Assembly (NCBI RefSeq): GCF_038502225.1
Contig: NC_091293.1
Span: 13,744,939 to 13,808,938 of the forward strand
DNA length: 64,000 nucleotides
Direction of reading: 5' to 3'
Source of the DNA: Cherax quadricarinatus
Lineage: Eukaryota > Arthropoda > Malacostraca > Decapoda > Parastacidae
The position numbers were made by a program, and so were the translations under genes. Each line of letters opens with the position of its first letter. Positions within the stretch are counted from its first letter, which is position 1. The notes beneath the pieces are model-generated. The model made no database searches. It saw only the letters and a program-made list of their open reading frames with translations, and was not told where the DNA came from. This document shows positions 20,309-28,471 of this stretch, in pieces.

Positions 20309-21286
20309 TTACTCTGATTCTGTTAGTCCAGCCTCACTTAGGAATGTTTTAAGGTCATGTTCTGTGGAGATGAAGTATCTCTTTCCAGTGGGCTGTTTCC
20401 TAACTGCTATTTTTCCATCCCTCACAAAGCACTGGTGGATTTTTTGGGCATAGCGCAGTTTTCTTAGCCGATAAAGAAGGTTTTGTCTCGTTTTGGTAAG
20501 GCACTCATTGACGTAAACATCAGTTTTCATAGAAATAGATGTTTTTAGTAGGTTGTTTCTTTGTAAGCTAGTTTGGAATTTTAACAGCACTGTTTTTTTA
20601 CCTGCATGATAGCCCATCAGTTTGCAATCCTTTAATTCATCACTACGTATGTTAAGGCGAAGGTGGTCCTTGATAAGCTGCAGGGTGGTCTCCATGCAGG
20701 TCTCTTGGGTGACTGTGGGTGGGAGATGTTTGCTGTTAACTACAACAGCGTCAGATAGCTGCTGTTGGTCATTATGGTCTTGGAAGTTGGTTATGACATT
20801 GGCAAGTTGTTGGTCCACTCTTGATCTTTCCTCTGTAATGTTGGTAGTAAGTAGGGTGACTTGGTCTTTTAAAGTGTTGATGGTGTCTAGGGACCGGGTG
20901 TGGGTGTTGCTTTGTTGTTCTAGAGTGTCTAGTTTATGTTCTAGAGCAGTGATCTTGTTGAGGTAATCTGCATTGCTAGCCTTTAGTTCCTGCATTTCCT
21001 GAGTTAGTTTGGTGATCGTTTGGTTCTGAATCATAAGGAGTTTAGCTATTTCTGGGTCGGTGATCTTCTTGACATCAAATACTGGGAAGGAGTTATCTTG
21101 GACTGTAGCGGCGGCCATGTTTGTTGTCGTCTGTCGTGTGTTGTGGTGATGTCGGTGGGTGATGAGGGTTGTGTCCTGGCTGGCAGTACCACAAGTTTTC
21201 CTCGTGTTATTACTGCTCTCACCTTTGATGTTAGGAGTCCTTAGCTGGTTACTGGATCTTCTTTTATTGTTCTGACCCTTGTCCAT
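20309..21286 (-). CDS. LINE ORF1, coiled-coil nucleic-acid-binding type protein, 325 aa, open
   Basis: Residues about 1-75 are basic and polar. Residues about 80-175 form a heptad-rich coiled coil (ITKLTQEMQELKASNADYL and LDTINTLKDQVTLL). The C-terminal part (about 195-320) has VYVNECLTKTRQNLLYRLRK followed by a basic strand-rich segment with DGKIAVRK. This resembles the C-terminal domain shared by several LINE ORF1 proteins and the baculovirus FP protein family. The likely role is packaging element RNA. It has no zinc knuckle and no esterase domain, unlike the CR1 ORF1 in this window. Confidence 0.8.
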   Translation of the reverse strand: MDKGQNNKRRSSNQLRTPNIKGESSNNTRKTCGTASQDTTLITHRHHHNTRQTTTNMAAATVQDNSFPVFDVKKITDPEIAKLLMIQNQTITKLTQEMQELKASNADYLNKITALEHKLDTLEQQSNTHTRSLDTINTLKDQVTLLTTNITEERSRVDQQLANVITNFQDHNDQQQLSDAVVVNSKHLPPTVTQETCMETTLQLIKDHLRLNIRSDELKDCKLMGYHAGKKTVLLKFQTSLQRNNLLKTSISMKTDVYVNECLTKTRQNLLYRLRKLRYAQKIHQCFVRDGKIAVRKQPTGKRYFISTEHDLKTFLSEAGLTESE

Positions 21287-21560
21287 TGGCTGTGGCTTCG
21301 GGTGAATAGTAGGCGATGGGTGTTGGGTGAATGTTGTGGAGTATCACTTCAGTGGCAGCGGGGTAGGAGTTGCTAGAACGAGTCCTATTAGTTGGTAATT
21401 TGTGAACTTTTGGGTGATTTCTGCAGTTGCTTTATATCATTCTGGGTATCCACACATGTTAGTGTTATGCGGGTCTTGATTAGGTCATCACTGGGCTGCT
21501 GGGAACCTCAGGTAGAAGTAAAAATAGAGGACAAGGTTCCTGTTGCCGCTGCCGCTGCCG

Positions 21561-21786
21561 CGAGGTGGAAATGTTACCAGTAACACGGAACTTGTACTCA
21601 CCAACCAGACGATCCGAGCTCCGCCCTACGTGACCCACTACACACTCGGCTGTCCAGAGCTCCCACTCACAGGCCCTCTCTCTCTCTCCCTAGCTGTTTC
21701 CTTGGCTTATACTGTCTTTTCTGCAACCCTCCTTAACCTCAGGTTTTGGGGGGATCACCCACTTTCCACAAAGGAATGACTTCTTG
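21561..21786. other. Mixed sequence, no gene recognised
   Basis: GC-rich then CT-rich sequence between the LINE 5' end and a CR1 tail. It could include the extreme 5' end of the LINE or more of CR1 copy D, but I see no decisive similarity. Confidence 0.4.
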
Positions 21787-21862
21787 AACAATGAGACCTG
21801 CCTCGTATGGGCCAGTAGGCCTTCTGCAGTGTTCCTACATTCTTATGTTCTTATGTTCATTT
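21787..21862 (+). mobile_element. CR1 3' end fragment
   Basis: Contains GACCTGCCTCGTATGGGCC, AGTAGGCCTTCTGCAGTG and an octamer tail TTCTTATGTTCTTATG. Only the 3' UTR is present. It might be the displaced 3' end of CR1 copy D, which disappears at about 15499 on the other side of the minus-strand LINE. Confidence 0.8.
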
Positions 21863-21918
21863 TTATCACTTCTCTGCCATGGCAACGGGTGTGACAATTT
21901 ACACTAGTCACTTGGTTT

Positions 21919-22049
21919 AGTGAAACACATAAGCAAACACTAGGGCATATTTATTAGAAAACGTTTCGGTCCTGGAACATTGATCAAGATCCCAGGACCG
22001 AAACGTTTTCTAATAAATATGTTATAGTGTTTGCTTACGTGTCTTTCTA
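21919..22049. mobile_element. PLE terminal inverted pair (H1/H2 subfamily), imperfect
   Basis: The left arm, about 21919-21976, and the right arm, 21992-22048, are near reverse complements. Each contains AAAACGTTTCGGTCCTGG or its complement, from the hammerhead-like region. The right-hand motif has core UUGAUCA and has lost its stem I partner strand, because the junction replaced it. Continues to about 22075 with the TTTCTAAACCAT tail. Confidence 0.75.
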
Positions 22050-22085
22050 AACCATATTTCCATTGTGTCGGTATTTTATATCATT

Positions 22086-22285
22086 TTTTCCATCGATTCT
22101 CTCTCTTCCATATTCCTGATTCTCTCTATTCTATATCCCCGAGTCTCTCTCTTCTATATTCCTAATTCTCTCTCTCTTCTATTTTCCTAATTTTTCTCTT
22201 CTATATTCCCGATTCTCTCTTCTATATTTTCGATTCTCTCTTTTCTATATTCCCGATTCTTTGTCTTCTATATTCCTGATTCTCC
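22086..22285 (+). repeat. About 22-bp minisatellite TTCTATATTCCCGATTCTCTCT
   Basis: About nine degenerate copies of a pyrimidine-rich unit; length varies by a few bases between copies. Confidence 0.85.
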
Positions 22286-22629
22286 TCGGTCCACTGGAGA
22301 AGCCTCGGGAGCATCACCTGACTGACATGATGTCGAGCACCTCCAATTAACCAGTGGCTTCTTCAGTTCAGTGCAGAGTTTATTGTATGTAAGACCTTGG
22401 AAGATATGGCAATCAGTCCCTCAATTACCATTAATAATACGTTGCTTTGTTACAGTGTAAGAATAAGTAAGGCATGCAACACTGGTTGCTTTGTTGCAGT
22501 GAAATAAAAAGCAAGTTACGCTACACTGTGTTCCTTTGTTGCAGTGTAAGAATAATCAAAACACGCAACACTGCGTTGCACTAACTCTGTCATATAATTT
22601 GAGTGTGTTGCAGAGACAGTATCTCTCAT
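22286..22629. other. Intergenic sequence with a decayed PLE terminus and short repeats
   Basis: Near 22350 the words CCAGTGGCTTCTTCAGT resemble the minus-strand stem II/core region of PLE hammerhead-like motifs. From about 22430 a roughly 60-bp unit (TTGCTTTGTTGCAGTG...) occurs three times imperfectly. No gene seen. Confidence 0.5.
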
Positions 22630-22741
22630 TTCTGCAAGTGCTCCAGTACCCTCTTACAGGCGCTCCAGAGCTTTCTTACAGGCGCTCCAGAGCTTTCTTA
22701 CAGGCGCTCCAGAGCTCTCTTTCAGGTGCTCCAGTTCTCTT
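22630..22741 (+). repeat. 22-bp tandem repeat TTACAGGCGCTCCAGAGCTTTC, about five copies
   Basis: Three nearly identical units between 22654 and 22719, flanked by one degenerate unit on each side. Confidence 0.88.
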
Positions 22742-22754
22742 CGTCTGGCAATCT

Positions 22755-23110
22755 TCATTCGGCGTCTGTATGTGTGCTTACATATGTGTTTGTTTGTGAA
22801 TGTGTATACTTGTATTTGTGTCTGTTTGTGCGTGTGCCATTGTACATGCGTCTGTCTGTGTGTGTGTGCATGTATATGTGTTTACCCATGTGTATGCACT
22901 TCTAAATATGTCTGCGCGTGCCTGTCTGCTTTTATACCTGTCTCCCTGTGCGTGTGTGCCTGTATGCGTGTCTACCTGTGTTTGTGTGTTTGCATGTGTG
23001 TTTCTGTTTGTGCGTGTGTTCGTGTAAAAGCGTCTGTCTGTATATGTACCCCTGAATGCGTGTACATGTCAGACCACGCGTGCGCGTGTAACTTGTGCGT
23101 GTGCGTATAT
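22755..23110 (+). repeat. Degenerate (TG)n tract
   Basis: TG-rich sequence of about 350 bp with many substitutions. Cysteine- and valine-rich open frames across it follow from TGTGTG and are not genes. Confidence 0.85.
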
Positions 23111-23116
23111 CCTGGT

Positions 23117-23180
23117 GCCAGGAGACCTGGTTAAGGACCGGGCTGCGGGGGCGTTGACCCCCGAAATACCCTCCAGGTAG
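23117..23180 (+). repeat. Interspersed repeat fragment (GGGGGCGTTGACCCC family)
   Basis: Contains GGACCGGGCTGCGGGGGCGT followed by a run of C and CCCTCCAGGTAGG. A second, shorter copy lies at about 24150-24188. The motif is one I associate with decapod genomes; its class is not known to me. Confidence 0.5.
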
Positions 23181-23278
23181 GTGCTCGTGCGTGCGTTATC
23201 TCCCACGCCTGAGGTTCGTTACCTTTATTCCTCTCAGAGCAAACAAGCACAATCTCCACAAGCTTCACCCAGCGCCTG

Positions 23279-23314
23279 ATATCTTAGCGCATGTGTGCAC
23301 ATGCGCTAAGATAT
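23279..23314. repeat. Short perfect palindrome, 17-bp arms with TG loop
   Basis: ATATCTTAGCGCATGTG and its exact reverse complement are separated by TG. No other feature explains it. Confidence 0.9.
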
Positions 23315-23621
23315 TGCAACCACTAGAGTGTGTAGATGCGTGTCCTGCATCGACCTAGTTTTTAATTACACCAAGCTCTAATCTCTCTTAAGAGACTCCA
23401 ATCTCTATTAAGGGATTCCAATCTCTGTTATGGTCTTTATAAAGAGGTCTGGACTCCTGGCCCAGCTTCTTCTCATACAGCCGATCGACTTCAAAATTGT
23501 ATAGAGAGTTTGCCTCCAGAATTTCTCGTCCAACACGCTCCACTTTCTTATGATGCTGAGACTATCTTTGTATACCCTAGCATTCATGTGTCTGTAATAA
23601 TATTGGCAGAATTACCGACAA
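23315..23621. other. No gene recognised
   Basis: Contains three diffuse copies of a CAATCTCT-TTAAGGGATT-like phrase around 23380-23430. No coding or RNA signal seen. Confidence 0.4.
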
Positions 23622-23790
23622 TACGTTAGGTAAAAGGACACATGTGCAACTAATGCAACATTTTATTGTGGCAACGTTTCGCTCTGCAGGAGCTTTCTCA
23701 AGACTTAACGGCTTGGCGAAGCTCCTGGAGAGTGAAACATTGCCACAATAAAATGTCACTTTAGTTGAACATGTGTCATTTTACCCAACA
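23622..23790. mobile_element. PLE terminal inverted pair, GCTCCTGSAGAGC subfamily
   Basis: Left arm, about 23622-23699, and right arm, 23714-23790, are imperfect inverted repeats carrying a degenerate hammerhead-like region. On the minus strand of the left arm: UUGAGAA, A, GCUC/GAGC, GAAAC, GUU. On the plus strand of the right arm the core is altered (UUGGCGA). Each arm has a CACAATAAAATGT segment. No coding sequence. Confidence 0.7.
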
Positions 23791-24186
23791 TTCCTGTGCC
23801 TAGCGTGTGTCTTCTAGCGTCTATGTTCCTTGCCTCAGGTACTCATATGACCGTTTGCCCTTAATGACCTGTCAGTCACTCTCGGTATTTTGTACTCAGC
23901 AATCATATTCTGGTTCTTCTCGCTTCTAAGGTCGCTAGATACAGATTCTTCTGTCTTTCTTCGCACTGCATGACTTCTTCAGCTCGGGAAATAGTCGTGC
24001 TCTCAATATCTGTACTATCTCTGGCTTCTGTGTGAGCTTTATCAGATGCAGACTCAGTGCATGTTTAAGTGGGTGTCGTACTTGAAGCTGCTGGGGTAGA
24101 TTCTCATTTTTTGGTCTCGTCTCTCGAGTAATAACAAAAATACCTAGTCATGGACCGGCCGCGGGGGCGTTGAACCCTCCAGGTGA
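23791..24186. other. No gene recognised; repeat fragment at its end
   Basis: Unassigned sequence ending with a short copy of the GGGGGCGTTGA repeat family near 24150-24188. Confidence 0.4.
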
Positions 24187-24832
24187 AGAATCAGACACAT
24201 TTGCAACATCTGGATATCTTTACTGAAGACTTTTCGCCATCTAATGGCTTTAGTGATACAAATTCAAGGACATAATTGGAAGACAGTAAAACTATATACA
24301 AAAGATGAGGTAATCAGTCCCTCAGCCTTGGAGTTGGTGTGAAGAGCAACGTAGTTGTGAAGAGTCTGAGCCACAGGCACGAAGACTGGAGCTTATATAC
24401 TGGCGTCAGGTGAAGGAGGTGTAGCAGACGAAGACATTGTTACTGATAGGAGAGATTCCCCAGTGGAAGTAGGTCATACCCGGAGGACGGGTCAGGAGTA
24501 GTCAAGAAGGTAGTGGAGATGTATTCTGAACCAAGATTCCATGATGGTGAAGTGTCTGACAAATTGTACAAACATGGTATACAATACAATGTCTTCGTCT
24601 GCTGCACGTGCTTCACCTGACGCCAGTATATAGGCCTTCTGGCCTGTGCTTCAAACTCTTCACGACTACGGTGCTCTTCCCAACACCAAGGCTGAGGGAC
24701 TGATTATCTCATCTTTTGTATACAGTTCTACTGTCTTCCGGTTATGTCCTTGAATTTGTACTGATAAAGCCACTGGATGGCGAAACGTCTACAATAAAGA
24801 TATCCAGGAGTTGCACATGTGTCTAATTCTCT
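24187..24832. mobile_element. PLE terminal inverted pair (H3/H4 subfamily) with short centre
   Basis: Arms of about 245-255 bp (24187-24440 and 24588-24832) are imperfect inverted repeats around a roughly 150-bp unrelated centre. The right arm has motif H4 and ends in GTTGCACATGTGTCTAATTC; the left arm begins with the complement. The same terminal sequence ends the nested PLE at 9.65-9.84 kb. No RT or endonuclease remains. Confidence 0.8.
24756..24794 (+). ncRNA. Hammerhead-ribozyme-like motif H4 (core C3.A8)
   Basis: Stem I strand UUGUA (24756-24760), core CUGAUAA (24761-24767), extra A, stem II GCCA/UGGC (24769-24772 and 24778-24781, perfect), GAAAC (24782-24786), GUC (24787-24789), stem I return UACAA (24790-24794, perfect). 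The cleavage triplet is the classical GUC. Position 8 is A opposite C3, so the 3-8 pair is broken in this copy. Confidence 0.55.
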
Positions 24833-24847
24833 ATCTTGTCACTCTTG

Positions 24848-24899
24848 TATACCATACATGAAGACCCTAAAGGTATACCATACATGAAGACCCTCCAGG
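24848..24899 (+). repeat. 26-bp direct repeat, two copies
   Basis: TATACCATACATGAAGACCC begins both units at 24848 and 24874; they differ only in AAAGG versus CCAGG at the end. Confidence 0.85.
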
Positions 24900-26201
<1,302 letters not shown>

Positions 26202-26262
26202 GGTGATGTGGATAAAGTGAGAGCTAGAGAAGATAAAATGAGATAACCCAAACTGCGACAGA

Positions 26263-26392
<130 letters not shown>

Positions 26393-27300
26393 CATTGAGA
26401 TAGTACATGGGAAAGACAGACTGCCAATCACTTGGAAGTCTGCTACCTGCTAATAAGAACTTTCTACTTCTTCCTCCATTAAGGACTCTCGTGTTTTATT
26501 TAGGTGTGTGAGGCATAAACAAGTAGAAGGCGCTCTCCTCACTCTCCACTCACTTTGACCATTGTCGCAAGAAAACGGGAAAAATATATACCATACCATA
26601 TAGAAAAAATGGCGTGGCAATATAGTACCGCTACTATCTTAAATTACTCGAACACTAGCACTCACAGAGCAGTATGTACCAGTGGTATTACTTCTGGTCA
26701 CCAGGAGTTCTGCTGTCACCATCAGAGTTCTCTGCTTCTACCTCTACTACTATTATTGACTGCTGCTTTGTTGTTAAATGATAGCCCAGATGCAGTCGCC
26801 GTGAAAACATCAGGAATCTGTTGACTTCAAAATTCTCCATCTGAATGTATGTGACAGTCAGCATGGCTTCAGTATGAGTTTAATGTGAGTTTGCTGAGGT
26901 AACGAGAAACCATGGCAACATATTGCCATAATAACCTATACATACCGGCCACTTTAATTTATTATCACGTTTTTGTACATGTAAAATAGCTTGTTTTGAC
27001 ACAGCAGTGTTGAGTGACTGACATATACTGACCATGTGATTCTGAAATCTCTGGCAGTCCCACCCAGTGAGACATGATGTATCTAGTTGATTCCTATATC
27101 TCGAAGTACCTTGTACAGTTTGTTCATGAATGATAGCATTATAAATGTGAATATAATGTAATCCAGTAGTTTGTTCCATTCTGCTGTAATTCTGTTTTTG
27201 CACAAAAAAAAATGCGTTGGTACGTATCGTATTTTCTGCCTCGCAGTTTCATTCATTCAGATCTTCAAATAGTTCTTCATGTTTGAGTGTCGAAGTCATT
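26393..27300. other. No feature recognised
   Basis: No convincing coding frame and no repeat match within the window. It is among the few stretches that may be unique sequence. Confidence 0.45.
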
Positions 27301-27482
27301 CAGTATAGTGTGGCAGTACAGTGTGTCAGTATAGTGTGTCAGTATAGTGTGGCAGTATAGTGTGTCAGTATAGTGTGTCAGTACAGTGTGTCAGTATAGT
27401 GTGTCAGTATAGTGTGGCAGTATAGTGTGTCAGTATAGTGTGGCAGTATAGTGTGTCAGTATAGTGTGTCAGTATAGTGTGT
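27301..27482 (+). repeat. 13-bp minisatellite CAGTATAGTGTGT, segment 1 (14 units)
   Basis: Exact 13-bp periodicity over 182 bp with C/A, T/G and final T/G variants. It continues at 31568 after CR1 copy C. Confidence 0.95.
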
Positions 27483-27623
27483 TGGTGTTCGAGTGTTCGC
27501 ATCGCTATTGGGCCGTGCGGACGTGCTGCGCAGTAGCTCCTGATTGAGTTGGCATTTGCGCAGTGTTGACGTGTACTTGGCTCTGTGAAGACCTGTTTGC
27601 GCGCTCTCTAGAATTGAAGCAAG

Positions 27624-28457
27624 ATGCCCTCCATCGAGCAACTTTACCAACAGCTTAAGGAAGAATTGAGGTTGGCGAATTTGGAAATTAGGCGATTGAC
27701 CGAGGAAAACAAGAAGATTCGTAGTCCTCCTGTTTTGAGTCCTCAGGTCAAGAAGGGAAACTGGTCAGTGGCTGGACAGCAGGGAAAGAAGTTGACGATT
27801 AAGAAGACGAATGGAAAGGTAGAAACGATGAAGAAGAAAGAGACTGCCGTGGAAACTGTTGTGGAAACATCCAATACATTCTCAGTGCTACCCGACGAAT
27901 GTGAGTTGACTACTGGGAACGACACGACGAAAGACATTAAGGAAGGTAAGAATATTGTTGTTGTTGGGGATAGCCAAGTTAGGTATATGGATAGGGCGTT
28001 CTGCTTGAAGGACAGGAGTAGGAGACAGAGAGTTTGCTTTCCTGGGGCTGGGATGGAGGATATTGTTAGCCGTCTGGATGACATCATGAGAGGTAATGGG
28101 AGCAATCCTATTATCTGTCTCAGTGCTGGAGGCAACGATGTTGGCAGACGTAGGAGTGAGGACCTGATTAGCAGGTATAGGTCAGCAATAGAAATAATTA
28201 GAAGTAAGGGTGGGAACCCTCTCATATGTGGTATTTTGCCAAGGAGGGGAGTTGGAAGTGAATGGTTGTCCAGGGCAATTGGTGTCAATTGCTGGCTGGA
28301 CAAATACTGTAAGGAAAATGCGGTAACATTCATTGACAACTGGGACCTCTTCTATGGCAGAAATGACATGTATGCTAGGGATGGGGTTCACTTATCTAGG
28401 TGTGGGGTGGAAGCACTGGCAACTGCAGTGGAGGGAGCAGTTAGGACTTTAAACTAG
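27624..28457 (+). CDS. CR1 ORF1, coiled coil plus SGNH/GDSL-esterase-like domain, 277 aa, open
   Basis: Residues about 1-32 are a predicted coiled coil (MPSIEQLYQQLKEELRLANL). Residues 33-105 are basic and low in order. Residues about 110-270 form the esterase-like domain: IVVVGDSQVRYMDRAF carries the nucleophile Ser in GDS, LSAGGNDVGRR the Asn block, and ARDGVHLSRCG the Asp/His pair. Such domains are known in ORF1 of CR1 and some L2-type LINEs; their biochemical role in retrotransposition is unsettled. All catalytic-type residues are present. The stop is 14 nt before the ORF2 ATG. Confidence 0.92.
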   Translation: MPSIEQLYQQLKEELRLANLEIRRLTEENKKIRSPPVLSPQVKKGNWSVAGQQGKKLTIKKTNGKVETMKKKETAVETVVETSNTFSVLPDECELTTGNDTTKDIKEGKNIVVVGDSQVRYMDRAFCLKDRSRRQRVCFPGAGMEDIVSRLDDIMRGNGSNPIICLSAGGNDVGRRRSEDLISRYRSAIEIIRSKGGNPLICGILPRRGVGSEWLSRAIGVNCWLDKYCKENAVTFIDNWDLFYGRNDMYARDGVHLSRCGVEALATAVEGAVRTLN

Positions 28458-28471
28458 GAATAGTTAGTGGT

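Larger units (their letters stand above)
15499..21560 (-). mobile_element. Full-length LINE of another family, both ORFs open
   Basis: Reading on the minus strand: 5' UTR (21560-21287) with a GCC-rich start, ORF1 (21286-20309), a 1464-bp spacer containing a 129-bp tandem repeat, ORF2 (18844-15887) and a 3' UTR to about 15499. ORF2 has the endonuclease-RT order of the CR1/L2/Jockey-like LINEs, but it is only distantly similar to the CR1 copies here. The exact clade is not determined. Both ORFs are uninterrupted, which none of the other elements can claim. Confidence 0.85.

Noticed and set aside
22536..23134. Cysteine-rich open frames
   Set aside because: They are translations of degenerate TGTGTG repeats in several overlapping frames, with no domain or gene structure.
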